The notes under the pieces are model-generated. The model made no database searches, was not told where the DNA came from, and was given only the letters and a program-made list of their open reading frames with translations. Of a DNA stretch of 64,000 nt, positions 1 through 13,082 are shown one piece after another. Each line of letters starts with the position of its first letter. The stretch's first letter is position 1. The position numbers and the translations under genes were made by a program. This DNA is from Ananas comosus (lineage: Eukaryota > Streptophyta > Magnoliopsida > Poales > Bromeliaceae), in assembly GCF_001540865.1 (NCBI RefSeq), contig NC_033636.1, positions 4,422,784-4,486,783 on the forward strand, read 5' to 3'.

Positions 1-415
1 TCCGGCGACGAAAAAGCAAAACGACGAATTCGATAGTAGAGTAAGAGAGGAGAAAAACCTAGAGAGAGAGGGGAAGAGTGGAGGAAGCTCCTCAGCACTC
101 GTAGCAAATTCCACTAAAGTCCAGAGGTCGTGCTGGGATCAAATACGGTAGTATCAAATGTTGAAATTATGAAAACTAACCTGTGCTGCACTGAATTGAC
201 AGTTGTACGTTACAAGGTGATGGCATTCGGCGACGGTACAACAGCAGAAAATTGCTGATTTCTGCCGAATCAATGCAATTTCTTATTTTAGCATTCCACA
301 TCATCTCTATAATTATCCAAAAACTTGTTTAATCTTTAGAACATGTAGTGTTGTCCACACACCATCCACATATAACTCGAAACTCCGCAATTTTGCAAAA
401 GGTTCAGTATTTACA
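1..415 (-). mobile_element. Probable 3' LTR remnant of gypsy copy 1 (runs off the window)
   Basis: The stretch ends in ttaca at 411-415. It is followed by a pyrimidine-rich tract and a motif (ccctaaaagaagtttcgg) that resembles the junction after the better-preserved LTR at 7184, where the minus-strand polypurine tract lies. This suggests the 3' LTR of the decayed element whose gag lies at 3780-5309. By eye the LTR body is too diverged to align convincingly with 5662-7184, so the call rests on the junction and on position. Confidence 0.4.
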
Positions 416-3400
416 TTCACCCCTCCCTAAAAGAAGTTTCGGTTCGCGAACTTGTAATCATTACTTCAAGATTTTAACGTCGAAGAATAGATAGGTGATA
501 AATGGCTCTGCATTGCATCTCCAGTTCCGAAGTGTGTTCTCGTTTCTTCGTGATTACTTCCAACAGGATCTTCACGTAGAGGTATCTCGCGATTCGAAGC
601 CGTTCTTTAGTTGCCCGAGCTAGGATTCTCACTGGATGCTCCTAAATTCAAATCTCTCCGTAAATCTACTGGTAGTACTGTCAATTATTGTCTGCGTCAG
701 ATCAAAGAATATTACCGGTCGCAGTGTAGATACATGGGAAATACTTATGACTCTGCTGGAGACTCGGCGTTAAAGCAAGACGATAAGCTACGGGGCCTAT
801 CCGCTCCAACACCGTTAGGGTCAATGATTCAGGACTCAACTTTGCATCGAATGCAAATCTTTTAACTCTTTGTCGCGGGAAACTTTAGGATGACATGATC
901 GCGACTGAAAATTCAGTTTTCGGCGCGGTTTGTCCGATTAACGTCTTTTTGTCGCCCCACTTTATGTGCTGTCATGTTAGAGTTTGTGCAGTCGACTTTA
1001 GCTTCAGTGTCTTGTAATTACGTCTGGACCAAAAAACACAATCGTTTCTCCATTCGCATCCAATGAAGTGGGTGATTGCAACTTTCTCATAGGGCTCAAA
1101 AGTTGCATCTGAATGCTTCTGATAACTATTGTTTATAGAGAAATTAAGCGATCGGGTAGAAGACTTGTGGACAATGCCTGGTAGTAAATCCACAGTTGCC
1201 GCAATATACTATATCAAGGGTTGAGATGGTACGCTTCGGACTGCCCATCAACTCTGGGGATGGAAAGCTTGTGGAGTACTAAAATCCAAATCGCAGTACC
1301 TGGCCTTCCTGTAAACTCTTCCAGAAATGTGAAACAATCGTGTTTCGATCTTGACAACAGCGATAGAAGTACTGCGTGGTAATCGGCACAATTTCATAAG
1401 ATTACATGTGGAGTCTTTCCCCGATCCCACTGTATGAATTTGGTAATAAGTGGGCAATTTGAGTCAATCTATCACAATTTACCCAAATCATCGTGACCTG
1501 ATTGTGAGCGAGGTACTCAACGATGGAAATCATAGTGATCTTCTCCCATTCCACTGGTCATGGTGTAAGCTCTGAAGTTTTCTCGCAGGAAGTCGATGTA
1601 GCTTTAACCTGTGACACGTTAGCATTTAGCACGAATCGCAAATTCCTTTTCATTCTAGGCCACGTAAGTTACTTCAAATCCTTATACATTTTCGTACTCC
1701 CGGGTAATACAGATGTACGGAGGCCGAGGTGTTCTGCAGAATCTCTTCTTTATACCAGAAGTGCGGTTATACAAAGCATATCACAATTTAATACAATCTT
1801 GATCATCTATTCGAAAATCTACTATCATGAATCAACAGTGATTTATCTCCACTTCCTTGCCAGGGAATTCATTCTTGAGTGTTGCCTTTTCCTTAATTCG
1901 ATCATCAGTGTAGATTTGCACCACTAATGACATAAGTCTCCATGGCGTATCAGGAGCTACAATCCTCCAAATTCAATTTGGTCCATTTCCTTACTAACAG
2001 AAGGTGACATTGTTATCGACATCGCCAAATTTTTCGTTCGATATTCGACTAGAAAGATTCTGCTAGAACATTAGCTTTCCAAGTATATAGTAAGATGGTG
2101 AATCATAATTTGATAACTCAAACATACTACGTTTGCATTAAGGGTTAATGTACTTCTTGTTTATGTAAACAGATCTTTAGTTTATGATCTGTTATAACTT
2201 CGCAAACGCTCTCCATAAAGGGTAGTGGCGCAAAGCTTTAAAGCAAATACACAGCTGCTAACTCAGAGATTCTGTGTAAGGGTTAGTTCTTTTCATATCC
2301 TTAATTGGCGGAAGCATAAGCAATTATCTGCCATTCTTGCATTAGAACAACCCTAATCTCATTTCAGTGATGCATCGCAGAAAATCACATAATCACTCAG
2401 ACAGCAAAGCCAGAATCGGGCGGGTAGTCAACCGTCTCTTCAGCTCATTGAAAGCTTCTTTCACAAGGCTATCTTCATAGTGAATTTAGCTACTTTAGTG
2501 TGTTGAGCGGAGTGGAGAGGAGGTAGGACAGTTTTCGCAAACTCTTCGACAAATCTTCGACTGGTATCGACTTAAACAAGGAAACTCGCACTCCTCAGTG
2601 ACACTGGTCGGCCTAGGCCAGTCTTTAATCTCCTTCATTTCTTTTGGGAATCCACAGGTATCCAGTTCTGAAATGACATGTCCAGAAATCCATATTTCTC
2701 GGAGCCAAATTCGCAATTTCTTGAGCTTTGCGAACAGGTTTTCTTTTCTCGAGCACTCTGCCAACACCATTCTCAAATGAATCTTCATTCCTTGTCACTT
2801 CGAAAAATCAAATATAATCGCGATGAACACGATCACAACCTATCCAGATAGGTTTAAAGGACCGGTTCATTAAATCATAAAGGTGCCTGCGGATGTCAAA
2901 TCAAACGGGCGATGACTGTAAATTTCATAGTGCCATATCATGTCATAGATGGCTGGTTGAGAGACGTCTTAGGATTGATCTTAGGCTTGATGATATCCAG
3001 ATTGACAAATCATCTCTGGGTACTTCGATCTTGCAGGCTGATCGAAGAAGTCATCAATGGCTGCGGCATATGGATATTTATTCTTAATTGTGACTTGTGT
3101 TGATTTCTCGATAATCAACGCACAATCGAAGGATCAATCTTTTTCTTGACAAATAACACCGCGTGCTCGCAGGCGATAACTTTTGGAGCGAATGATCCTT
3201 TATCTAACAGATCTTGTAACTGGCCTTCAACTTTTAATCGCAGCAGGTCCTATCTATAAAGCACGCTTTAGAAATAAGGGGTGTCCCTCAAGGACAAGGT
3301 CATCACAACTCACTCCTTATCGAAGTGGCTATGCCGTGGCAATTCAGCTGGAAAACATCCTCGAATTCTCGCTACCACGATATTCAATCATCTCGACGGC

Positions 3401-3779
3401 TTCTCACGTACTCACAGAAATGCTCCACTAGCTAACAATACCGTTCCGGAATCATTGTCGGTGCTCGACGAAGAACTATATGTCATGAGTAAAATGAAAC
3501 TCTGGCATCCTTTATAAACAAACTTTTCTGACCCGGATTACCCAAAGGTTACCGTTCTGTTCGTTGCAATCTATGTGGCATAATACGGGTTGTCAGAACC
3601 GAAATCCATACCATACGTACATCAAAACTCACCTAGTTTGTAGGAGTGCCGAAAAACATTTTGCCATAGATCCAGGTCGCTACCCTAACTGTGGGCGAGG
3701 GCAAAAATCACGGAATTCTAGAGCGTATGTCAGGTACAATTACTCGTCAGCAAATGCAAAATGTAGGTGCTAAAGAATG
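416..3779 (-). pseudogene. Decayed pol region of Ty3/gypsy copy 1
   Basis: No long frame survives, but islands of gypsy pol are readable on the minus strand. Near 2560-2760 there is a reverse transcriptase C-terminal island (ENLFAKLKK, then HVIS, then DWPRPTSVTE). Near 1260-1310 there is an integrase island (LDFSTPQAFHPQS, compare LDFSTAFHPQTDG in the neighbouring copy). The order RT then integrase toward low coordinates fits an element continuing from the gag at 3780-5309. Numerous frameshifts and stops make this a dead relic. The small open frames on the plus strand here look like chance. Confidence 0.6.
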
Positions 3780-5309
3780 CTATGTCAACTCGGCGAACTG
3801 CCGATCAATAAAAGAATGCGAAGCACCAGTATCAAATAATGCACGAACACGAATATCATAAAGCATAATGATACCTGCTACGACCTCCTGTGCTGCTGCG
3901 GCGCCCTCAGTCTGGGCGGCATACATCCGCCCACTCGAACCCTGCGGCGAACTCTCCGATTGCCGCTGTCCAGATGGTCGCCTAGACTGATAGGGCGCTG
4001 TCGGGGTCCCCTGGCTCGGAGCCGAAGATGCAGGTGCAGACGCTGATGAGGGTGCAGGCAAGGAACCTCTCGGGCACTCTGAACGAAAGTGGCCCTCCTG
4101 GCCGCAGAGAAAGCACCGGCCCCCACGCTGTGGACACTGTGGCGGTACGTGAGGCCCACCACAGATAACACAACGCGGTGGTCGAAGACGCTCGGGTGCT
4201 CCACGGGGTGCTGAAGAACCTCGACCCCTCGACTGTCCTAACTGTCCCCTCGGATACTTTGGCGGTCTCCGGAAGGACTGCTGACCACTGCTCTCAACTG
4301 CTGGTCTCTTTCCTTTGCTTCTATCCACAACGTCTCTTTCTTTCATAATCTCCGCCCCTTTCTCAATGATCAAGGCCCGGTTCACTACATCCCGGTAAGT
4401 GGAGAGGTTTGACGCCTGGACCAATCTGAAAATCGCAGGCCGCAAACCTACCTCAAAGATACGAGACCTGTCCTCATCATCTCGAACCACAAAAGGAACA
4501 CAGTGCAGTAATCGGGAGGACTCTCGCTCGTACTCTGCCACTGTCCTGTCCCCCTACCTCAAGTTTCTCAGATCCCTTTCCATTTGTCTCTTCACACTCT
4601 GAGGAAAATAGGTTGTCAACAGTAAGTCCTTGAACCTGTTCCACGTGATAGCAGACAAATCAACACGGGGATCCTCCCGGATGTCCACCCACCATCTGTA
4701 AGCCTCGCCGTCAAGGTGGTGTGTCGCAAACCAAACCCGGTACCGCTCCTCAACAAAGGTATCATAGAATAGCTTCTTCATATGCATCAACCATTTTTCA
4801 ACTACCCAATGATCGGCTTTCTCCCCGTCAAAGATACGAGGGTTGCAGTGACGGAATTCATTCAGTCGTTCCATCATCTGCTCTCGCTCCTCAACCCCCA
4901 CCATCTCGGGTAACACTGTCCCTGATACTGCTACAGGTACTGGTGGTGGTACTACTGTCTCCTGTCGGGTCTCTGCCCTCGGAGCTACTGGGGGTGTGTC
5001 AAGTACAGGTAACTGTGCTCTCACTGTCGCACCCCTGTCCGGTACTGTAGGTATAGGATCCGAAATCTCCCTGTCAGTCGTCTGTCGCAGTAGTAAATCC
5101 TCTAACCTCTTCATCCTGTCCTCCTGCCGACGCGCGGCATCCATCTGCTGTCGCGCGGCCGCAGCCTGCTGAGCAACCAAATCTGTCAGCTTCGCAAGCT
5201 GATCCTGCAACTCATGGATCCCACTAGATCCCGAAGTAACAGAAGTCCCCACTTCCTCTGCATCCGCCGCCTCAGCTGCCCCGGCGGCTTGCGAACGAGT
5301 CAACGGCAT
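3780..5309 (-). pseudogene. Ty3/gypsy copy 1 gag and start of protease
   Basis: The frame starts at MPLTRSQAAG (5309), a typical gypsy Gag start. An open frame extends 30 bases further upstream but encodes a non-typical MFFFF leader. A coiled-coil-like Q/A-rich segment and a capsid-type region (WWVDIRED, FPQSVKRQMERDL) follow. One in-frame TAG lies at 4554-4556, where the family has a Gln, consistent with CAG to TAG; the frame then continues unchanged (AEYERES). Two CCHC knuckles follow: CVICGGPHVPPQC, which is one residue short of the CX2CX4HX4C norm, and CFLCGQEGHFRSEC, which is normal. The frame ends just after the protease active-site motif FDTGASHSF. It is a non-functional retrotransposon relic. 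Confidence 0.8.
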
Positions 5310-5641
5310 CTTAAGCTGCAGCACAAAAAAAAAAAACAAACATAGGTCAATAAACCCTATACTATTGAACCCTCATTGAGGATATAAACCGGCTAATCAA
5401 GCGAAAGTAATGAAATGTAACGCGTACTAACTTCTGATGTCACGTTGTCGGCCGCCAACGTGACCCTCTGCAAAGTTAGTACTTGCACATCCCAATCAAA
5501 CTCCTACTATTCGGAGTTTATAAGTACCCAATCAAAATACTTTCGCTAACAACAACCTCGACTAGACATCGTCTCTCACGAGCCTATCCTTATAGTCCAA
5601 CCAGCCTGAAGTTTACTAGGTCTACTAAGACTCAACCCTAG

Positions 5642-5653
5642 GCTCTGATACCA
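5642..5653 (-). other. Primer-binding site of gypsy copy 1 (initiator tRNA-Met type)
   Basis: The minus strand reads TGGTATCAGAGC, complementary to the 3' end of plant initiator tRNA-Met. It lies 8 bases from the LTR edge at 5662, which begins tgtcacgc on the plus strand. This sets the 5' boundary of the internal region of copy 1. Confidence 0.8.
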
Positions 5654-5669
5654 CTATAATCTGTCACGC

Positions 5670-5769
5670 NNNNNNNNNNNNNNNNNNNNNNNNNNNNNNN
5701 NNNNNNNNNNNNNNNNNNNNNNNNNNNNNNNNNNNNNNNNNNNNNNNNNNNNNNNNNNNNNNNNNNNNN
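5670..5769. other. Assembly gap of 100 N
   Basis: Exactly 100 N lie inside the LTR. Such round numbers usually mark a gap of unknown size, so LTR length and continuity across this point are unproven. Confidence 0.95.
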
Positions 5770-6721
5770 AGAGAGGAAGCTCGATCTCGTTCGAACCTCG
5801 AACCAAATCTCCATTCGAAGTTTGGGTAGGTACCACCTAACAAACTCTAACCCAAAATAACGAATCCTTACCAAGCTTACCTTGGATCTTCTCTATTTAT
5901 CTACCAAGCTTGAGCGTTAACTTCGAGCGTGGTGCCTAAAGGAGTGGCTACGATTGGATCCCGTGCCTAAACCCTAAAAACCTTTAGATCCCAAAACTAG
6001 ATAAAATTATCCAGCATTTGGTTTAACGATCCAGAGCCTTGCGCAGCCGCTTCTGCCAAACAGCTAGGCTGCTCGCTCGCGTCTCTTTAGCGGCTTAGTC
6101 CGTGAACTCCCGAGCGAAGCGGGGCTCCTCAACTTCGCTCCACATTCCTGGCGTTTCAGCTCAAAAGATGGTAGCGCCGCGTTGGTTTTCACCCACCACA
6201 GGTAGGGCTTCGTTAGCCCGAGGGAAAATACAGAATCATAAAACTCTAGAACGTAGGACACAAGTGTACGTAACATCCTATCGCACGTAACGGAAAGGAG
6301 TACGAAAGGATCGACTATAGTATAATACGGAATCAACGACCTATATCCCCTAACTACTCCTAACCCAGCTCTGATCATTAGGATATCACGTCGCCACTTT
6401 CTTACTACGTTATCGACTTTATTTCTTGTTCACCGTAGATCAACAATTATTTGTTTCTTGCTCACCGTATGGGAAGAAGATGATCTTCTTCTTCTTCTTT
6501 GTCTTCTCCTTCCTCTTCTTCTTCTTTTCCTTCCTTTTCTTCCTCTCCTTCTTCTTCTCCTTCTTTTCTTTCTAGAGAGAGAGAGGGAAAGAGTGTGAGA
6601 GGATTAGAGGGCAATGAGAGAAAGAGAGAGGTCCCCCAGCCTCTAATAAAGGCCATTTTGCAAATAGCCCCCTCAACTTTTCATCCTCTGAACCAGACCT
6701 CACTGGGCATTTTCGCAGTGA

Positions 6722-7012
6722 GGGACCGGTCCCAGCTCGGGGAGACCGGTCCCCGAGAGCATTCCATCTCGGGCAGAGGGGATTTCGCGTTCGGGAACCG
6801 GTCCCTGCCTGAGAGACCGGTCCCCGGGAGACCGGTCCTTGTCCGAGAAACCGGTTCCTGAGAGTTAGGTTTTCGGGACTTAGCCAAATTTCGGCTATTC
6901 TCGCTGAGCTGACGTTCGGGGATCGATCCTTCACCGCCAAGGACCGGTCTCATCAAAGACCCCCGCAGCCCAGCCTGATGGGACCGGTCCCTCCCTGCCA
7001 GGGACCGGTCCC
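6722..7012. repeat. Palindrome array GGGACCGGTCCC in U3 of LTR group A (left copy)
   Basis: About ten units with an ACCGGT core and mostly G/C-rich complementary arms are spread over 290 bp. The first and last (6722-6733 and 7001-7012) are perfect 12-bp palindromes. Variants include aaccggtccc, aaccggttcc and gatcgatc. In element orientation the array starts about 170 bp after the LTR start and ends near a TATA-like ttTATTAGAGG (around 6655). Confidence 0.9.
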
Positions 7013-7184
7013 CGAGAGCATTTCTGCTCCAGTGTAGATTTTGCACTGGTGCTCCCGTGGACCTTTCCTTAATGCGCTTTAGGCATTATAATCACCTTCG
7101 GACTTTCCGAAGCTAACACACTCGACAAACAGTCGATTCCAAAGGAAGTCTAATCCTCGGATTTCGAGGATTCATTTCCTTACA

Positions 7185-7197
7185 TCCTCCTCGCCTT
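7185..7197 (-). other. Polypurine tract of gypsy copy 2
   Basis: The minus strand reads AAGGCGAGGAGGA immediately before the LTR start TGTAAGG. This is the plus-strand priming site expected at the 3' end of the internal region. Confidence 0.8.
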
Positions 7198-10100
7198 AAA
7201 AGAGTTTCGTTCTCGAAACGAACTCAATACAGCAAAACTTAACTAGAACTTCAATTTCTAAACTCGTACTTTGATTTAATCCTCAAACAAGCGAGGATGA
7301 TTCGCCTTCATCTCCTCCTCGATCTCCCAGGTGGCTTCGCGATCGCTATGATTGCTCCACCAGACTCGGACATAGGGAATTTCCTGATTCCTCAACTTGC
7401 GCACCTCACGAGCGGTAATTGCCATCGGGAATTTCTCGTAGCTCAGGTCATCCTAAAGTTCCGGCGGTTCATATAGCATTGCGTGCTCGGGATCAGGAAT
7501 GTATTTGCGAAGATTGGAGACGTGGAATACATTGTGCACATCTACAAGCTTCGGCGGCAGCGCGAGCCGATAAGCCACCGTCCCAATCCGCTCCAAGATT
7601 TCATAGGGGCCAATGTATCGGAGACTTAGCTTGCCCCGAACGCCAAAACGCTTAACGCCCCTCATAGGCGAGACCTTCAAGAAAACGCAGTCGCCCACCG
7701 CAAACTCCAAATCTCGTCGGCGTCTATCCGCATAGCTTTGCGGTCGATACTGCGCCGTGAGTAACCGTTTGCGAGCAAGGCGGACCTTCTCTTCCGCCTC
7801 TTGCAACACATCAGGTCGGAATTCCGTGCGCTCACCCACATCACTCCAATAAATGGGAGATCGACACTTCCGCCCATAAAGAGCCTCGAACGGTGCCATC
7901 TCCACACTAGCGTGATAACTATTGTTGTAGGCGAACTCGGCCATTGGCAGATACTTACACCAGCCTCCCTTGTAGTCGATGACACAAACTCGCAACATAT
8001 CCTCCAGAGTCTGAATAGTCCTTTCAGTTTGTCCGTCCGTCTGGGGATGAAATGCAGTGCTGAAATCGAGCCGTGTGCCAAGGGCCTCCTGCAGATTTTT
8101 CCATAAATGTGAGGTGAACTTGGGGTCTCTATCCGACACAATTGACTTTAGTACCCCGTGTAACCTCACTATCTCGTCAAGATATACTAGCGCCAACCTA
8201 TCTCCTGCCCATGTGGTGTGGATCGGCAAAAAGTGCGCAAACTTCGTCATGCGATCCACAATCACCTAGATTGTGTCATGGCCCCCCGTTGAGCGAGGTA
8301 AGCCAACGATGAAATCCATAGATATATCCTCCCATTTCCAGACGGGAATAGGTAGACTTTGAAGCTTTCCCACTGAAAACCGGCGCTCCGCTTTCACTTG
8401 CTGACAAGTCAAATACTTCGCCACGAAGCGCCCAATATCAACTTTCATCTCCGGCCACCAATAGAGTGCTCTCAACTCATGATACATTTTGGTGCCGCCC
8501 GGGTGATCCGCGTATGGAGACCGGTGGGCTTCTTGCAAAATCAGCTCGCGAAGCTCTTCATTTTCAGGCACGCACCACCGGTTTCGAAACCGAAGCGCGC
8601 CACCGGCGTCCACAATAAAGTCGCCACCTCGACCTTCCTCGATGTTGCGCCGCACCTTTTGGAGACTCGGATCTGCAGGTTGCAAATTCTTGATCCTCTC
8701 CAAGAAGGTCGGTTGAATAACGAGCGCCATCAACTGAGTCAGGACCTTGGGAGCGACTACTTCAAGGTCCATTCGCTCCATATCCAGCCATAGGGGTGTT
8801 TGCTAGGTAACATCAAAAGCGAGGTTTTTCGCCGACTTCCTACTAAGCGCATCCGCGACCACATTTGCTTTGCCGGGGTGGTAGAGAATGTCAACATCAT
8901 AATCCTTTAATAGCTCTAGCCACCGCCTCTGCTGTATGTTTAGCTCCTTCTGGGTAAATAGATATTTCAGACTTTTGTGGTCGGTGTAGATCTCGCAGTG
9001 CGCCCCATAGAGATAGTGCCTCCACAACTTCAGCGCAAAGATCACCGCCGCCAACTCCAAGTCATGAATGGGGTAATTCTTCTCGTGATCCTTTAGCTGA
9101 CGGAATGCATAAGCTATTACTCTCCCGCCCTGCATCAGGACACACCCCAAACCCAGATAGGATGCATCACTAAAGACCACAAAGTCCTCGCCCTGCACCG
9201 GTAAGGCGAGTGTCGGAGCCGACGTCAACCTTTTCTTCAACTCGTTGAAGCTTTGGTCACACTCGTCGCTTCAAATAAACTTGACGCCCTTCTGTGTCAG
9301 ACTGGTAAGTGGAGTCACAATCTTTGAAAAACCCTCCACAAACCGTCGATAATAGCCCGCTAAGCCTACAAAGCTTCGGACCTCCGTAACGTTCGTCGGG
9401 CGTGGCCAATTCTCGACCGCTTCGACTTTCCTCGGGTCAACCGAAACACCACCCTCGGAAATCACATGCCCTAAGAAGGCAACCTCTCGAAGCCAGAAGT
9501 CACATTTCTTCAGCTTCGCGAATAGCTTCTCCTCCTGAAGGATTTGAAGCACTATCCGCAAATGCTCCGCGTGCTCCTCGTCGCTCCGCAAATAGACTAA
9601 GATGTCGTCTATGAAGACCACGACAAATCGGTCCAAGCACGCTTTGAACACACGGTTCATTAGATCCATGAACGCCGCCGGGGCATTAGTGAGCCCGAAA
9701 GGCATAACCGTGTACTCATAGTGTCCATAACGCGTGTAAAACGCGGTCTTCTGAACATCCTCCGACTTAATCTTTAACTGATGATAGCCGGACTGTAGGT
9801 CTATCTTCGAGTACACTCGTGACCCCTGTAACTGATCAAACAAATCGTCGATTCGGGGCAACGGGTACTTATTCTTTATCGTGACCCTATTCAACTCTCG
9901 ATAATCCACGCAGAGTCGAAACGAGCCATCCTTCTTGCGCACGAACAACACCGGGGCTCCCCACGGCGATACGCTCGGCCTGATAAATCCCTTGTCGAGA
10001 AGATCTTGCAACTGATCCCTTAGTTCCCTTAGCTCTGCCGGCGCCATGCGGTAGGGGGCCTTTGAGATCGGCGCCGTCCCGGGAACCAAGTCTATAATGA

Positions 10101-10908
10101 ACTCGATCTCCCGATCCGGCGGCATCTCCGGTAACTCCGTGGGAAATATATCTGGGAATTTCCGCACCACCGATAACTCTTCTAAATTCGGAGCCACTCG
10201 GTCCACTTCCACGACGGTCGCCAAGAATGCCGCGCAACCGCCGCTGACCAACTTCCTAGCTCTCGTCGCTGATACCGTTGCAACGAAGCAAGAACTCCGA
10301 CAAGCTCGATAAACGAACTCCTTCTGTCCTGGCTCCCGAAAAGCGATCGATTTGTTCTTACAATCGTTCTTGGCGTAATATTTCGAGAGCCAGTCTATGC
10401 CCAAAATGACGTCATACGCCTCCAGTTTATTGAGTTCCAACATTCGGGTGGGCATTATCCAGTCACCTACTTGTACTGGGCACGACGAGCACTCCGTATA
10501 GGTATTGAATGACGACTCAGGGCCTTCAACTCGCCACTTGCCACTCGCTTCTATGGGTATGTCATGCATGCGTGCACATACTCTGCTAATAAACGAATGC
10601 GTGGCACCGGTATCGAACATCGCCCTGGAGCGTACTCCATTGATTAGAACCATACCTGCCACAACATCAGGCTCCTCGGCTTGGACAGACTCCTCGGCTT
10701 GGGCCTGAGCGGCTGTAACACACTGGACCTTGACAAATTACGAGGTTCGAGTGATTAGCTGTGCTCTGAGCTTTTCCAGATTTTCTGGTTGGTCGTTGAC
10801 TGTGTTCCGACCTATGGCACATGTCCCGAGGAGTGTGGTACGAAGCCTTGCACCAAAACCCAAAAATTTGGATTTTGGTCAGCTCTCGGATTGGCTGTCT
10901 GGCGGGCT

Positions 10909-11154
10909 TGTACCGGTACAAGGTTGGGCCTGTACCGGTACAGAGCCGCGAACTCGTAAACCCGAGCCTCGGGTTTGCATTTTCGCAGGTCTTGTACCGG
11001 TACAAGGGTGGTCTTGTACCGGTACAATGTTGATGGTTGTACCGGTACAGCCATCGGGCCTGTACCGGTACAGTGCCGCTGTACCGCGCACCCGAGCCTC
11101 GGTTTTGGATTTTCGTAGCTCTTGTACCGGTACAAGATCCCGTGTACCGGTACA
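10909..11154. repeat. Eight TGTACCGGTACA palindromes in solo LTR B
   Basis: Perfect 12-bp palindromes occur eight times within 246 bp, often with further flanking symmetry (cTTGTACCGGTACAAg). Pairs are separated by a longer repeat containing acccgagcctcgg. The array starts about 195 bp into the LTR and ends about 60 bp before a TATA-like cttatatc at 11211-11218. The array explains the repetitive CTGT-rich frames on both strands, which are not genes. Confidence 0.93.
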
Positions 11155-13046
11155 AGGAGGCAGATTCTGCACAGTTTGTTCTGCAGGGGCTTATTTGCGA
11201 TTGTGGGCTTCTTATATCAGCACCCACGCCCCTAGGGCTCTCCCCTGGGCTGAGAAGAGTGGAGAACCAGGTAAGGGAGCTCCCCACACCATCTCTTTGG
11301 TTTTGATTCCCATTTTGCATGGTTTTTGATGGTTTTTTCCCTCTCTTTTGCCTATTGGAGCTATTTCCTCCATTTTTGAAGCTTGGAGCTTGGGTTTGGA
11401 GTTTGATTGAGGGAAGATACTTGAAGTTTGAGAACTTTGAGCTGATTTTGAGGCTTCTAAGAGGTAAGTGGCAAGATCCTTTCCTCTATTTTGTTTTTCT
11501 TTTGAAGTTTCATTGAGATGAACACTAAATTTGGGATTTAGAGGTTATTTGGGCTTTTCGTTTTCGGCTTTGAGCTCAATTAGGTTGGATTAGAGAACCT
11601 TCCTCTGCGTTAGATTGCGAGGATTCTAGATCTCTTTTGCGAGCATAGCGAAGTGATTTTCTTCTCTTGAGGTGAGTTTTGCCCATTTTGTAGATGCGTA
11701 ATGTTGAGCTTTTCGCTCTTCGTTTCGTTTGGGTAACCCCGGTTTTTGATTGTTCCTAGGTGCTAGATAAAGCTTGCAGGAAGATCTCCGTTCGCGAAAC
11801 AAAAGTTTCGATTTTGGTGGTCTTGCCTAGCCTATTTGATATTGAGAAAATCTCCTATTGGTGATAAGTGCTTGTTTCACTAAATAAATTCATGCATTTT
11901 CCATATTAAATGTATTTATTTATGATTTATTTAGGAACAGCTTAAAATAATATGTTATATATGATGAAATTATGACCTCTATGTAGCTTAGAGAGTTACT
12001 GGGAGATCTTTGGTTAGCATCTAGCATTCTATATGATGAATTTGATTTCATGTTTCTTATAGAGTAAATGACTGATGATTCATTGCCGTTTAAACATAGT
12101 TTAATTGAGACAATGAAAGATGGACAATTGTATATATGTAGGCATTCGAACTTGATATCATGTGAATTGAGAGCTAATAGTCCATCAAGCAGGCCTTGAG
12201 CTCAAGGATCTTGTGTGAACTGTGGATGGCCATTGAGGCATTGGGAAAACATGTTATGAACATCAAATTGCGCTAAGTGCTCATCAAGGGCGCACGAGGC
12301 GTAGCAAAATGGTTGAAACTTCACATTGCTGACTTAAGACTAGAATCTTCGGAATGCTAGTTATGAGTCATGTTAGAACATAGGATTGGATATTTGAGAC
12401 GTGGACTATTGCTTGCTTGGCCATTTGTGCTCGATTCGCCACGATGCTGTGTGAGGTCGCTCCCTACAAGCGGCACTCCGGAGTTAGCCTACGGCGACTA
12501 GTTCGCTCGTTGCGGTATGAGAATGGCCTACGGCCAGTGGACAGACACATTCCAAGCAGTAGGAATGTCGGAGGCTACTACAGGCTAAGGCGCCAAGGGT
12601 ACTACCTTTGGTAGGTGTCCTTAATTGGAAAATGGAAATCGACACGGATTGTTGAATATGAACAATCACTACTAACTAGTTTAGTAGTTGGATTACTTTG
12701 ACATGCTACTATGATTATAGTATTGCGTGCATATAGCCACATTACCGGTTTCATTGTTGATTTGTAGCATACTCGTTTGCTTGGTTAGACGCTTATTCTT
12801 TATGCATGTGACATATTGCATTCGGGTTTTACTTGTGTTCATGTCGAGACAGTAACAGTATGCATTGGCATCATTATCTTATGACGAGCGATAAGATGTT
12901 CATCACCAGACATCATGTTTATTTGGATTATAGCGGTTAGCCATTATTTATGCTTTTCGTATTGTTGTTGCTATTTATCTTATTAACCTTGCTTTGTCAT
13001 TACCTTTCTTTTGGGCCAGTGGTGCATTGAGCTGAGGTCAGTAATT

Positions 13047-13082
13047 GCCCACTGGGAACTATTAAATTATAGTTCTCACGCC
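13047..13082 (+). repeat. Conserved LTR module (cccactgggaactat ... agttctcac)
   Basis: A similar block occurs in LTR A (near 15645-15672, on the minus strand) and in both group C LTRs (near 19885 and 48677). Shared downstream modules in LTRs that otherwise differ suggest common descent. Its function is unknown. Confidence 0.55.

Larger units (their letters stand above)
5662..7184 (-). mobile_element. Gypsy LTR, group A, apparently shared by two tandem elements
   Basis: Read on the minus strand it runs TGTAAGG to CGTGACA, with TG and CA ends. It is adjacent to the primer-binding site of copy 1 (5642-5653) and also to the polypurine tract of copy 2 (7185-7197), so it serves as 5' LTR of one and 3' LTR of the other. 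The U3 part (about 6479-7184) matches 16840-17540 at about 96% by hand count. The rest (5770-6468) does not align by eye with the corresponding part of the right LTR, and a 100-base N run sits inside. It is therefore either a true shared LTR or a join of two LTRs across the gap. Confidence 0.65.

Noticed and set aside
611..1927. Plus-strand frames of 84 and 134 codons
   Set aside because: They lie antisense to the decayed gypsy pol and contain no recognisable domain.
10667..11329. Long overlapping frames on both strands rich in LYRYK / VPVQ / CTGT words
   Set aside because: They are produced by the TGTACCGGTACA palindromes in an LTR; the same words appear in several frames and on both strands.
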